From: Ampullaceana balthica
Lineage: Eukaryota; Mollusca; Gastropoda; Lymnaeidae
Direction: 5' to 3'
Assembly: GCA_944989445.1 (NCBI GenBank)
Contig: CALYLW010000125.1
Location: 1,448,885-1,512,884 of the forward strand
DNA length: 64,000 nucleotides
In this document: positions 1-11,221 of the stretch, piece by piece
How the letters are laid out: every line of letters starts with the position of its first letter
Position numbering within the stretch: the stretch's first letter is position 1
Notes under the pieces: generated by a model
What the model was told of the DNA's origin: nothing
Database searches by the model: none
Seen by the model: only the letters and a program-made list of their open reading frames with translations
Translations under genes and position numbers: made by a program

Positions 1-1640
1 TTCTAGAGTTGGGTCACCAACAAATCTTTTCATTTTTGCACCAGACGGAAAAACCAAAAATATAGTCTATCGACAAGCCATAATATATGCACTATATAAA
101 TTACATGTACTAATTTTTAATTACATTTCAATTTATTTTTTAAATTGTTTTTCAATGAATGAATTGAAATAGTTTTTTTAAAAATCTGTTGACTATTATT
201 TTAATCGTGCGACGCCGGGTAACCCGGCTAGTTTATTATAAAATCAAAATTTTTATCGAAACATTTACATTTGTATAACGTCTTTTATTAAAAGTTAAAA
301 TGTACAATGTTTTATCAAGAGTTCTTCGTGAATAGCGCCCTTTATTTTTCTGACGAGTTATCTGACTTGAAAAAGGAATCGATAGGATTCTATAACTATA
401 GTTATTATCAGGTTAGGTGGTGGTAGATTGGTTTAAAATACTCAATATTTCATTGAGGCAATATTCATTGGGACACGTTGTATTCTCATGACACAATTTT
501 TTTTTAAAATGATTAAAAGAGCAGGATAAACTCAAAGATTGCTTTGTACACATAAATGAAAACTAATAATAGATGTAGACTGCGCTAACACTGTGAAGTT
601 ATAGAAACTAATTATGTCCATAAACATACAAATTAGAGATTAGTTTTACAAAAATTAACGTCAATAAACACAACTTTGAAATAATGAGACTTATTTGTAT
701 CTGTTTAATTTTAAATTGAACTGGTTGGTCATTAAAGGCTTGGGATTCCAAAATACAGTCTTCTAATCAATAAATTGTAGCAAGCAAAGGAAATCATGAC
801 ATTAAAGACTTGTAGTATTTCTGACTCCGTAGGCTATTCAAAAGGTTTTAAAAACTGTTACGGTAAGCTTATAATGAAAAAAGTTGATTTTATTACGTTC
901 ATTATTACTAAAGTGTTCGTTTAACAAATGTCTGATCAATTTTTTTTCACATCCATTTAAGACAGTTCATTCGTAGGAACTTTGCAGCTTCATGTTTTAA
1001 AAAGATATTAAATATATTGAAGATTAGGTCAATACATCATATGAAGCATATATCTGTAAAAAAGTAACCGTATCATCTTCATTAAAGTCTACAATACATT
1101 TGCTTGAGATACCGTTGTGATACTTATTGTCATCATATACCAACTAACACACAAGTACACATTAATAATTAACTTCTATCATAATTTTTCATTCAATGAC
1201 GATGTTATAAACGATCACGTTTTAAAAAAAAATCAAATGCTTCTCATTGCTTGATGTTACTATAGTTCCTTCACTACTCTATGACTATTAAGAAACAGAA
1301 CTTAAATAATGATGTTCGAATTGAAATACATTTTATATTGTTTCAGGAAAACGTGAGAAAATGCATTTTTTTTACAATATATTGAATTAAAATTACATAG
1401 TATTATTGTTATTATTATTTTGTATAAAATAATTATTGTTTTTTGGTCTATATCTTGCTGCATCGGTGAATGTGAACTTACAAGGGCATGCAGCTGTGTG
1501 CGTTTAAATGTCATGTATTTGGCTTTTAAATCAATTAATGTCGTATCTATAGCACGTCTTTAATAAAGAGCTATTGATAAAAAGTAACACATACATTCTT
1601 ACACAGTTATGAGTTAAAATGATTACAATTTAGGCCTTCC
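1..1640. other. AT-rich intergenic or intronic DNA, no gene seen
   Basis: I see no supported coding sequence here on either strand. It probably belongs to the upstream intron of the plus-strand cystine-knot peptide gene whose third exon starts at 1653. I looked for an acidic propeptide exon ending in a dibasic site before a GT donor and found none. A small palindrome at 214-228 (GCCGGGTAACCCGGC) runs into CTAG followed by T at 228-232. That could be a degenerate Helitron 3' terminus, but the hairpin touches the CTAG instead of lying about ten bases before it, so this is weak. Confidence 0.5.
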
Positions 1641-1652
1641 ATGTGATTTCAG

Positions 1653-1772
1653 GTCATCAGCAGACATAGCGAATGCCAACCTTTGTATCCCATGGCGGGC
1701 TCCATGCACACAAGATCAGGTTTTGGTTGACAAATACAAGTTCCTTAGATGCTGTGGCAGAAACTCATGCAG
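1653..1772 (+). CDS. exon 3 equivalent of plus-strand cystine-knot peptide (cysteines 1-5)
   Basis: The acceptor is a pyrimidine-rich tract ending TGATTTCAG at 1652; the donor is AG|GTAATG at 1772. The exon is 120 bases: one base finishing a codon, 39 codons, and two left over. The open frame carries C-x6-C-x14-CC-x4-C. The loop between the second cysteine and the CC pair is long (14 residues) compared with five in the minus-strand paralogue. Confidence 0.7.
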
Positions 1773-4700
1773 GTAATGTGTTGACAACAGATAAAGCACT
1801 TGCTTTATTCCTGCAATAAATCGTTTGGATATTAGACAAAAAAGCATCAGTAATTCAAGTTCTTAGCTATTTAGGTTCCTGAGCTTAGGTAATATTCTTT
1901 TTAATAAATACAAAATTATTTCTAAGCGAAAATTTTTGAGAGATACACGTTTTTCAACGAAGTGTTGAATTCTTAAATATAATTTACGTGTGGCTCAAAC
2001 AGTGGAATGTAAGGATGCAATGGTTAGAGATTCATATTATAAATATTGCAAATGTATATCCATGGTAAAATTTTAGAAAAATGTGAAGACAGAGGCTCTC
2101 CAGAAAGGTTGCGTTTCAATGCTTAGTGCCAACCCCCCCCCCTCCCCCCGCAAAATACTTAATGTGTGAAAACAGTGAGAACGTTTCAATTATCGTAAGT
2201 ATATTATAGCAAAGCAAGGATTTGGTTAATATTTATTACAAATGTTTTTACACGTTCAAAGCTGTTCTAAAATCAGCTGTTTATAGTCAATGAAAAGGAA
2301 GGGAACTAAAAATAGCTATGTCCTACATGAAGACCATTCTCTCCAGCGAAGACGTAAGCATGTGACACGTGATACTAATAATGGTGAAAAAGAGCTCATA
2401 TACTTATATTTTGTTGTTGTTATTATTGTTTAATGAAAGCTCTAGTTAACAATCTAACAAATTCTCCTATAATGAGTATTTTCTTTTTTAAATTATGAAC
2501 TAAGGCCTATTTTGGTCCTCTTAATTATTATCCAGACTGATGACAATACTAATCATCAGCAGTCAAATAATTATAAGGGTCAAAATAACATTATCAACGC
2601 CTTTGTAACATTACAAACAAATCAGGCCAGGGTGGTCGAGGGGCATGCACTCCCAGCTGGTGTACCGAGGCTCCCGTTTTTGAATCTCCGTGAAGGCAGG
2701 GATTTGTTCCCGGGGTCTAGAGTGCCCCTGTGTCCACCCAGGGATTTGTTCCCGGGGCCAAGGGTATCCCTGTGGCCAACCAGTTCCAAATGGTCACTTT
2801 TCATGGAGACACAAAAAATATACTGGGTGAAAGAAGCTGTCATAAGATATTGGCCAATTTAGACCAAACACGAGGAGTTAGGCAGTGAGTTTTTTTTTAT
2901 AACTAGAACTTTCAGCATCTACATCAGTGTTGACTGTACATTTAATGTCAGTAAAAAATGATAAAAACATTAGGCGTTTCATTTATTTTCAATACATTGG
3001 CTATAACATAACACTTGAAAGTAGGTGCCACAATTAAATAAAGATAAAAATTGCAACATTTAAAGACGGTTTCCTCAGAATATGCACTGTCAGGATTATC
3101 AAATAATTTAACATATTGTGAGGCATTTAGCACAGGATCATCCAACAAAACTATAAGGAGGAAACAAATGAAATTCTTAGGACTCATCTTTACGAAAAAA
3201 TGGAATATTGAGATTACCTGTGTGGAAAATATCTGGCAGGAGAGACAATAGAAGACCAAGAACAACATACGAGCAGTGCCTAAATGAATAGACAAGAGTG
3301 TAAGCAATAACTATTTCCTCAAAATAGCTAGCAATTGAGAGAAAAGAAGTTTCATCAATGCTGATGTCTGGTCCAGACCTGACCCCTATTTATGATCATT
3401 TAGCACTACGATATTACAAAAACTATTTTGCTTAACTTAACAGACACTTATTGAGAGCCAACTTAACACGGTGTTACACATGATGCGTGTTTTAGAAAGA
3501 ATTTCTTTATTAATAAAAGATTGTAAAAATATATAAATTAACCAGGTAGCTAAGTTTATTTCCAGTTAAGTTACTTAGTAAAAAACAAGAAATAGAAATT
3601 TGTCAAAGAATCATATCATATCTATTACAAATGCTCCTGCTACACGAATTTTTTTTTACAAAATACACAAACAAATTGTGCAATGAAAACAATAAATTTG
3701 AGCTTTATTTTTAGACTGATACGACAGTAAACGTTTCGGCTAATGCCTTCATCAGTACAACATAAAATACATTCTTACAATACTTACATAAGTAATAATA
3801 ATATTCTTAAAACATATTGTATTTTAAAATATTTATGTTAAATAAAAAGAAAGGAAAAACAAAAACAAACATGGACACATGATTTAGGAAAAAGGGGGAA
3901 GTATCCAAAGTTACAGTAAAAACCACAACGGGAACAAGATTCTGCAGTTAAGTAAAATTATGAATTTGGTTGATTCCATATGGAGCCAACGTACCAAATC
4001 TATTTATGAGTCTATTTTCCATGTGGACTCTATCATGGGTATTTCTTGCATATAAAATACCAGTTACTGCAATATCTGATATGCCGTTATGGTCAACACT
4101 GTTAAAATGTTTAGACACAGGACATTGAGCCTGTTTATTTATATTATACAGGTGTTCTCTATATCGATCTCCAAGACGACGACCAGTCTCACCCACGTAC
4201 ATTTTATTACACCTCTTGCAAAGAATTGCATAAATCACGTTGCGACTTGTGCAAATGAATCCATCTTTTATTAAGAATTTTTTAAGAGGGAAAGAAATGT
4301 TGTTAATTTCCATCACATATGGACAAGTATTGCAACGGTTACGGTTGCAACCTTTTGTTCCAATATGTGCTTTCATTGTGGGAGGGTGACTTCTTACAAG
4401 AATATCTATGAGGCTTCTATCTCTCCGGAAAGCAAAAAGCGGAGGTTTTTTGAAGACCTGCTGAGTTAGAGGGTCAGCCATAAGGATTGGTCGGTTTTTG
4501 AGAATCACCTGGCGGGCTTTAAAATTATGAGGATGAAAAGTTCAAATACATTTTCATCGATCACATTGATCAGAACCAGATGATTTAAATGTATCCTGTC
4601 TGGTCATGCCTTTAATTCTGCTACACGAAAGATTTGTGTGTCCTATACTTATATATGGTTTATGTCTAGTCTTGCATTTTTATTAAAGTTTTAAATGTTG

Positions 4701-5273
4701 ATAGTGTTGGTTTTCTGCTTTGATCATGCAACCAATTTTTTGCTTTAATTCAAGACGGAAAGAATGATAATTTGTATGTGTTTTTTCTTCTATTCGAAAT
4801 ACGAAAAGTATCTTTATCCCTCTGTCTATCTGAGAGTTTTATTAGATTATCTTTCTGTAGCATTTCAAAACTAGATTTAATTGCATTTAATATTATTAAT
4901 AATTTTCTCTTTGTTCTCCCATCGTCTACTGATAAATATTTGTCTCTTTCAAAGAGACTTCTTCATTATAAAAAATATTATATTTATTTAAAATCAAAAC
5001 AACAATACTCAATCCTGAAATATATAAATTTCAGATCCATAAATAAAAAAAAATAAATATATATATATAAATGATATTGGTTTACTCTAGCAATGAATTT
5101 TACATTAACTTGTATTGTGAATTTCGTTTTATAACAATTTGTAAAAAAAGTCACACTTAAACACGGCCTTAAACCGAACTAACTTTTATAATAACTAATG
5201 AGATAAATTCTATTTCTGCAGGTGTACAATGTGGGGCAACAACTGCAGATGTGAGGCATACCTTGGCAGATAA
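1653..5273 (+). CDS. agatoxin-like cystine-knot peptide gene, last two exons (5' part outside window)
   Basis: Two exons, 1653-1772 and 5222-5273, join in frame (phase 2) across a 3.4-kb GT-AG intron and end at TAA 5271-5273. The frame holds eight cysteines spaced C-x6-C-x14-CC-x4-C-x-C-x6-C-x-C. This matches the disulfide framework of agatoxin-like peptides, inhibitor-cystine-knot molecules known from spider venom and, as neuroendocrine peptides, from other arthropods. The last exon carries the motif CTMWGNNCRC, resembling the Cx(6)CxC block of that family. The first base of the first exon completes a codon begun upstream, the same phase as in the minus-strand paralogue, so signal and propeptide exons should lie left of the window. 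A polyadenylation signal AATAAA lies at 5415-5420. A hormone-like role is inferred; venom use cannot be told from sequence. Confidence 0.72.
2060..2290 (+). repeat. intron block homologous to 19920-20125 (inverted)
   Basis: The stretch from TTTTAGAAAAATGTGAAGACAG to AAATCAGCTGTTTATAG recurs as the reverse complement at 19920-20125. Both copies lie in the intron between the two cysteine-rich exons of the paralogous peptide genes. They are best read as a relic of the gene duplication, although a dispersed repeat is possible. A C-rich run (about 2131-2149) lies within this copy. Confidence 0.6.
2626..2795 (+). repeat. tRNA-derived SINE, 5' fragment
   Basis: It carries an A-box-like TGGTCGAGGGG, a degenerate B-box region, and the body GGCAGGGATTTGTTCCCGGGG shared with the SINE at 5757-6030 and its inverted copy at 42663-42955. 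The GGGATTTGTTCCCGGG segment occurs twice in tandem. The 3' half and tail are missing. Overlapping ORFs on both strands are SINE sequence, not genes. Confidence 0.7.
2880..3680. other. no supported feature
   Basis: This is AT-rich intron of the plus-strand peptide gene. Short ORFs on both strands overlap each other, show no recognisable domain, and are not supported. Confidence 0.4.
3718..3760 (-). ncRNA. hammerhead-ribozyme-type motif of the Penelope-like element
   Basis: Read on the minus strand, the conserved core CTGATGA (3755-3749) is followed by a GGC-ATTA-GCC helix II, then GAAA (3737-3734). A short helix III (ACG/CGT) closes an eight-base loop, and a TA cleavage site follows at 3721-3720. 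These are the core elements of the minimal type I hammerheads described in Penelope-like elements. Helix I is poor locally: only the first pair forms. The motif may be decayed or may act only in a dimeric context. Confidence 0.6.
3948..4508 (-). pseudogene. Penelope-like C-terminal GIY-YIG endonuclease domain
   Basis: The 186-residue frame starts in the end of the RT/linker region (FAFRRDRSLIDILVRS) and continues through a cysteine-rich linker (CNRNRCNTCP) into a GIY-YIG nuclease. The nuclease is visible as VIYAILCKRCNKMYVGETGR followed by LGDRYREH. In Penelope-like elements this domain nicks the target for priming. The frame is intact to its stop, but the RT body is missing, so this is a dead fragment. 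The chosen ATG is only the first Met of the open frame and is probably not a real start. Confidence 0.8.
4650..4810 (-). mobile_element. LINE 3' end fragment
   Basis: The minus strand encodes the end of a LINE ORF2, recognisable from YKYSFFPS and a following STFKTLIKM-like end. It matches the fragment at 59290-59050. The frame is broken, and no RT core is attached. Confidence 0.5.
4811..5170. other. no supported feature
   Basis: AT-rich intron sequence of the plus-strand peptide gene. The 94-codon plus-strand ORF here is low complexity (Ile, Lys, Ser, Tyr) and is not supported. Confidence 0.4.
5222..5273 (+). CDS. terminal coding exon of plus-strand cystine-knot peptide (cysteines 6-8)
   Basis: The acceptor is TATTTCTGCAG ending at 5221. 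One base completes the split codon (AG+G, Arg), followed by 16 codons and TAA. The cysteines follow C-x6-C-x-C, with a six-residue tail after the last. The downstream sequence at 5316-5460 is homologous to the 3' region of the minus-strand paralogue (17695-17840, reverse complement), which supports this as a real gene end. Confidence 0.7.
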
Positions 5274-5716
5274 ACAATTCCCTGGACACGCACGGCCACT
5301 AGCGCAGTGTCTGGTGGTGAAACTAATATCACTTGTTCTATAGTGATAGCTGTCCATTATGTTACTATTCAAAGCTGTTTCCTTTCTGTTCATTTCTGTT
5401 TTTTAGGTACTGTTAATAAACTTAAAGATATTGTCATGACATTATTTCAGATGTTAATAAGTCAAATAAACAAGAGCTGTCAAAGATTTAAAAAATAGTT
5501 AAAAACATATCATTGTTTATTGTGTTAAATTTAAAAAAAAATTAATTAATTAAATTACTTTGCTAAAAATTATTAGCTTTAACGTTTTTTTTTGAGTATC
5601 TCATTCTCCTGCAAAATATAATAAAATTATGTCTCACTAAAGCTGTTTTAGTTGTACCTTTTTGTGTGTTTTGTTTTAGAGATGAGTCTCTAAAGTTTAG
5701 TTATTGCTGAACTTTT

Positions 5717-6081
5717 TATCAATCCACTTTATGTATAAATTATATATATATATATTGGCGTGGAGTGGCAGCATGCTTGACTGGCGTACCGATGGTCACG
5801 GGTTCGAATCCATGTGAAGGCAAGGATTTGTTCCCGAGGCCTAGGGCGTTTTTGAGTTACCCAGCTCCGAATCGGTACCTAACACTAGTTGGGCGGCTAG
5901 GTAATGCGTGGAACACACAAAGCTGTGGCCTATGAACGCTGCATCACTTGCCAACAGATCATCTGTCATGGTCTGATGACGCAATTATCTTCTGTATAGA
6001 AGGAGCGTCTGTATATATAAGATAAGAGAAGATATTATATATATATATATATTATTTATACATAAAATGGATTGATAAAAT
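5717..6081. repeat. palindrome split by a SINE
   Basis: The left flank (TTATCAATCCACTTTATG, 5717 onward) and the right flank (CATAAAATGGATTGATAA, about 6061-6078) are reverse complements, and each grades into an (AT)n run next to the SINE. The SINE apparently landed in the AT loop of a pre-existing foldback. Confidence 0.6.
5757..6030 (+). repeat. tRNA-derived SINE, near full length
   Basis: The head is tRNA-like with a B box (GGTTCGAATCC, 5801-5811). The body contains GGCAAGGATTTGTTCCCGAGG and a conserved centre with CTAACACTAGTTGGG. The tail (GACGCAATTATCTTCTGTAT, then GATAAGA) is shared with a LINE 3' end at 59050-59130. Other copies are at 42663-42955 (minus), 2626-2795 (5' part) and 17060-17245 (3' part). 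Pol III transcription and mobilisation by the tail-sharing LINE are inferred. Confidence 0.8.
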
Positions 6082-6307
6082 GCTTCAGTTAATTAGTTTA
6101 CAAAGATAAGGGGAAATAATAGAGAAATCGTTTCACTTTGTTGTCTTTTGCTTTAAGGTTTTGAATAAGATTTAATACATTTATGTTTTCCGATTGAACG
6201 ACAGAAGAAAATACTAAACAACATAATTTTAAATTTCACACATATTTTAAAAAATATTATTTAAAATCTCGGCACTAATCAATTTTCTTATTGTTTTTAA
6301 ATAGAAA

Positions 6308-6383
6308 AATATTTTGCTTATTAGATTAACGGAAAAAAAAGAAAATACATTTTTTTCTGTTAATCTAATAAGCATAATATTTT
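6308..6383. repeat. long AT-rich inverted repeat
   Basis: About 30-base arms (around TTGCTTATTAGATTAACGG and its complement with one or two changes) flank a short spacer. Such a foldback could be a tiny MITE or a cruciform. No terminal duplication could be assigned. Confidence 0.65.
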
Positions 6384-7065
6384 AATTCAAACAGTCATGG
6401 TGAGGAATTTAACATTTCATTTGAAATAGTCATTCTTTATCAGCATATAATTTCGAAATTTCTACTGTTAAACCTTAAACTTTTAAAAATGATCATTTTT
6501 TTCCCACAAACATATTTATATGTATTAATTGTCACAAAAATATTAATAGTTAATTAATTCAATCTTTGAAAATACTGACCCCCCCCCACACTCCCCTCAA
6601 AAATTTTTACATGATGTAATATAAATTGGTTTTTAAAAAAAACATATCAGGCACATTCATCCAATTATTTAAACAGTTGAGTTGAATTTTAAAAAAAATT
6701 CTTTTAACTTCATATTAGCTAAATCATTTTTTATTGCCAATTAATCTGAGACGCTTTTTAACAATAAACCAAACACATACATGTTAAGCTTTCGTGGCTT
6801 TGGTTCGAGGTGGCTGTGGAATTAAAATGTCTAAAATAAACAGGTGTCAGGTATAGCTTTGATTTTATCATTAAATAATAAAATTTGCAATTTAAAATAT
6901 TCATCCATTTTTTTTAAAATCCAGTTTTTATATAGCCTCATTTTCCTGAATCCATTTACGTATTCAAAATTTTTGTCAGTGTTCCCTTTTGAGTTTAATT
7001 CTCTTGATTTGCTTAGAGTAACTCCTTCTCTTTTAAAAAAGCACGTCAAATAAAACAAGATACGT
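6380..7065 (+). repeat. dispersed direct repeat, copy 1 (copy 2 at 58225-58875)
   Basis: The order of short matches is kept over about 650 bases in both copies: GAGGAATTT and CATTTCATTTGAA; AATCTTTGAAAA; ACAATAAAC; TATAGC; TTTTGAGTT, then AATTCTCTTGAT, then GAGTAA. A minus-strand ORF (7058-6831) covers part of it, but the equivalent frame in copy 2 is broken, so coding is not supported. Identity unknown. Confidence 0.5.
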
Positions 7066-7069
7066 AACT

Positions 7070-8135
7070 AAAGCAATTTTTGCAATATACGGTACCTTAT
7101 TTGAAAGAGTCTTGTAAAAGTAATACAAAAAGTACTGAATATACATTTTCTTATGGAATTTATTTGATGTCTAATATATAAAAAAATAATACATAAAGAA
7201 ATCATTTCCACAAAAACTTTTAAGATGATTAATGAAAGAAAAAAAAGCTACTTGTTTCCAATCGAAATATGTTCTGCATAATTTCTCACAAATATTCCTA
7301 ATCTTGTTTTTTTAATTTAAAAATCTTACAATAGTTTTAATTATATTTCACTTGTTGACATTGAATAATATTTAAACTTATATTGACTTTGTGAAATTGA
7401 GTTAAAAAGTAAAGTTTCATGGAAACTAATTTTAGAGTCAATATATGAGACAACAATAGAATAAGAAACAACAGTAACCACAGTACCTTCATCCATATGG
7501 ATGAAACTAAACAATAAAAAATAAATAAATAAATAAATAAAAACAATTATTTGGTGGAAATATATCTAAATGGTAGTTAATTATAACAGATTGATTTTTT
7601 TATAAAATCAATCTAGATTTTTGACACTTTGTATTTTAATTTCAAATAATATATTTAAAGAAAAGAATTAATAAATAAAGATAATATTAATACCCTTTAA
7701 CAAATCGCAGCGTCCAAGAAAATAATTTCTAGAATTAATTTAAGTTAATTTTTAAAACTCGAATAAAAGGGAGCCAAATTTCCTTCAACTATAATGACAT
7801 TACGTGAAATGAAATATAATTTAAGCTGACAAGACAATTTCCAAGTCTTTACAGCTAAGAACTCCATTGGAAGAAATAATTTTTAATATCCTCCCAATTC
7901 CAGTCAAGCATTGCCTGATAAACTCTCACAGAAATATCTCCTTTTCTGATATCATTATCTTAAATAGCAAAACTCTTTATTCAGGCATCAATACTAGGAA
8001 CTGAAGTCAAGAAATTAAAACGTCATTAAACGTTATCAATTATTTGGATAACCTAATGCATTTCATGTTAATATTGTCAAACACATTAATGTTGAAATTA
8101 AGGAGGGCATTTTTTCCTGAATTGAAAATTTATAT
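7070..8135. other. AT-rich DNA, no gene seen
   Basis: Only low-complexity ORFs without domains are present. A short (AAAT)n run lies near 7520-7540. Confidence 0.4.
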
Positions 8136-8139
8136 TAAC

Positions 8140-8715
8140 TACCGTATATACTCGTTCGCAAGCTGAACTTTTTTGGACAAAATGTAAGGGGGAAAGTTGG
8201 CTTACGAGCAGGTCATCAACGTATTTCTGCATGGATTTTGAATATCGGTGTTGTTTTTTTGTAGATCATCAAGGTCCTTTTCTACATTCTACAAGATACG
8301 ACTGCTCTACCAGAAGCTATAATATAATATTAAACATCTGCATTTACCTTATTTAATAATTTTATTTATTTTTGTGAACGTGTTAATAAATTGTTTTAAA
8401 AATTATGTTTTTACAACGAATTTTAAAGTACGCGCTTTCGTCACTGTTTACCAAAGAATTTTTTTTAAAAATACCGGTAACTCTTGCCTAACAAAGAGCA
8501 CAAATACAAAGATAGGCAATACAAAGTAAACAATAATGATGACCGATGTAGCTTGTAGTTTTTTAAAAATGTGTAACATTTTGTTTAAGCTGCACTATTA
8601 TTTTTGGGGGTCGGCTTGCGAGCGGGATATACACTTTTAATACTTTTCTCTTCCAAAAGTGTGGGGAGGGGGGCGGCTTATGAATTAACGGGCTATAGAA
8701 TGAGTAAATAGGGTA
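8140..8715 (+). mobile_element. MITE-like element, 576 bp, complete
   Basis: The ends TACCGTATATACTCG and (reverse complement of the right end) TACCCTATTTACTCA form imperfect terminal inverted repeats. The subterminal GGCTTACGAGC and GGCTTGCGAGC are also mirrored. A second copy lies at 12942-13500. It has no coding capacity and is a non-autonomous DNA transposon by structure; the superfamily was not determined. Confidence 0.7.
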
Positions 8716-8719
8716 ATTT

Positions 8720-11215
8720 TACAATTATTCCTCATCAAAAAAAAATTGTACTTCAAATCTTATTGTTTTTATACATTAACTACTTTCATAGTTAATCTTA
8801 GCTATCTGACATTGAAATTAAAAAAGAAATTAATGAAGAAATGGAAAGAATTGTAAATTTTATGGAAACAAATCATATATTTCCATTACATAATTTATGT
8901 AAAATATGCAGTTCAATTATATCAAAATTAATACACTAAAAAAAACAGATTCCAAAGAACTATCCAAATTTGTTTATTAAAAAAATCTTTATATGAACAA
9001 ATGTTTTTTGACAATAATATATTTGTTGCAATAATGTTCAAGTGATTTATCATCAAGTATTAAATAATATTCTAAAAACTTTGAAAATACATGTAAATAG
9101 AATTTTACCTTCATTAAATCAATGTTAACAATTACAATTCTTTCGCCATTCTAAAATAAACAGTAAATATAATTTCATGCTGTTATCTATTGATTTCTTA
9201 TTTAAATAAATGATTATATAGGTTTAATGCTTCTATTTCAAGATATACTCTTTCTGACATTATTCGGTAAAAAAGTTGACTGTACATAAATTATCAATCC
9301 ATGCAAAAAAATCTGATCACTTTGGCTTTTCTGAGAATGCTGTAAAGATTAATAATATTAACCTTGGGCTAAAACATCAATTAAAAATATATGTAATTTA
9401 TATTCAAAGTTATAATCAGCATGGTATCAATTCTAATGAAGTGATAAATTTTATTTTGATTCTTGCATTCTTAATCAGCACATTAATTACTTTTATCTGT
9501 TGCAAAACAAATGATCTGTGGGTGGCTAGATGCCCAATCTGGATATATTCAAAATTTCTTTACCAACTAACTCATAGCTATAAACAAAAATATTCTTCAT
9601 TTCGAAGGAGCTTTTCAAAAATTCATGTGATTTGATCTAAAAGTAATTTTAATTATTGTTGATTTTGTTCTTTAAATTTTTTCTTTCAATTTATAAGCCA
9701 ATAAAGTTATTATAAATTTTTTTTAAATTTAATCACACAAATTTAAATGATTTAACTGAAAATCAACTAACTGTACAGAGAAAACATTTAATAATTTGAT
9801 ATTTTAAATATAAAAGTTAAAAACCAAATTAGTTTGTAAGGTTGATCTCCGAACATAATTTGGGAAAAGAAATGTTCTTCCGTTCATCAAAATTATTGTA
9901 ACTAATATTGATAAAGAAATAACACAATTAAATAATGAAACCATACATTAACAAAATAGCATTTTTAAGGTAACTTAAAAGATCAATTTGGTATTTCATA
10001 ACTGATACATAGAAAGTAAATAAGTTAATTTCATGACTAATCCATTTTGCATAATTTCCAAATAAACTTGGTAAAACTTTCCGTGAAAGATCATTCTCTA
10101 TCTCACTTTTTTTCTCTTTTTAAAAAATGTTTGTATTTATTTATTGATCTCCTCTTGTATCCCTTCGAGTTCCAATCACATTGTATATTGAAATCCTATC
10201 TTGATCTAATCACTATCCCCAAATTGATTCTATATTTCAGTAGCATAATTGGATCAAATTCGTGGTGTAATCCTTTTCCTCAAAACAATCCCATACTTCG
10301 ATAAGATAAAATACCAAAGATTAATCCCCTTGGAATCGCAAACTCCAATGTGGTTCCGTTGCTTAATGGAATACTTGTCATAGTGTAGTCCTTGATATAA
10401 TTATTCGGGATGAAATGTCCCAGAATTATATCCTTTCATAATGGGATCCATTTCTGAGATCAATCCTTTTCCTTGATATGTTTCCAGAGTTAAGTTGCAT
10501 TTAGGCATAAAACTACGTATACTGTTTATGTACACGTTTTATTGCATGATCGGGTAAAAAAATTAAGTAACGAAGACCGTTGTTAAGTTTAGTATAGCCT
10601 CCGACAGTGGTTTCATACAGCCGAAGTAATTAACTTCCCCGGGAAGCTTCCTTCCAAATATTGAGAAGATGTGGGAATAAATAAGAGAGTTTAACATGGT
10701 TAACGTTATGGACTGTTATATCCTTTACGCATAGAATTTCGAAAGCAACCAGCGTACTTTTGGAAATCATGGTGTCAGAGCCCGATATTTTAAAAAAAGA
10801 GCTTTCAAGAACTTATATACTATGTTTGATAAAAAAATAAAACATCGTCGGAGTTTACTCAACAACTCCCCACAGTTCCATGACGATCGAATGAATGGAG
10901 CTAATGTTTAAAATAATATGTATACTGCTTATATCAGAAATAAATGACATAAAGCAATGATAGAAATATTTATAATATTTATCAAGATTGTGTAAAAACG
11001 AATGGGGAATAAAGATTTCACCGTTTACCAAAAAAAACAACACATCTTTGACCCCCTTTTTCGGAGTAATGATCATAAAGTTTTTAATTCAGTGTAGTAT
11101 TTTAATATTGCTCATCAGGTTTTTATATACCCAAATCGGTAAAAATCCATCCTTTTACATAGTAGAGAAAGTTTGAACTATTTAACAAACTTTTATATAT
11201 AATAAATTTCTAATA
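8720..11215. other. AT-rich DNA, no supported gene
   Basis: ORFs at 9276-9635(+), 10047-10304(+) and 10855-11076(-) are compositionally biased and domain-free. I found no splice-consistent exon. At 10320-10490 the text is irregularly repetitive (GGGAT and TCCTTTTCC recur) without a clear period. Confidence 0.4.
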
Positions 11216-11221
11216 TACAAA

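Larger units (their letters stand above)
3690..4560 (-). mobile_element. Penelope-like retroelement, 3' remnant
   Basis: A 5'-truncated element on the minus strand: the C-terminal reading frame (4508-3948), then an AT-rich 3' untranslated part, then a terminal region with a hammerhead-type motif (3718-3760) and a tail containing AATAAAGC. No reverse transcriptase core is present. Its upstream end abuts a LINE tail at about 4650-4810. Confidence 0.75.

Noticed and set aside
350..410. Possible propeptide exon ending TATTATCAG before GTTAGG upstream of the plus-strand peptide exon
   Set aside because: In the required phase it reads hydrophobic Ile/Thr/Val residues, not an acidic propeptide with a dibasic end.
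2948..3307. 119-codon ORF on the minus strand, overlapping a plus-strand ORF
   Set aside because: No recognisable domain; it lies in an intron of the plus-strand peptide gene among repeats.
1653..5273. Calling the cystine-knot genes venom toxins
   Set aside because: The framework is shared by venom peptides and neuroendocrine agatoxin-like peptides. The sequence alone gives no evidence of venom expression, and the signal/propeptide/Lys-Arg layout fits a hormone precursor equally well.
9276..9635. 119-codon ORF on the plus strand
   Set aside because: AT-driven composition, no domain, no splice or promoter context, and no second copy in the window.
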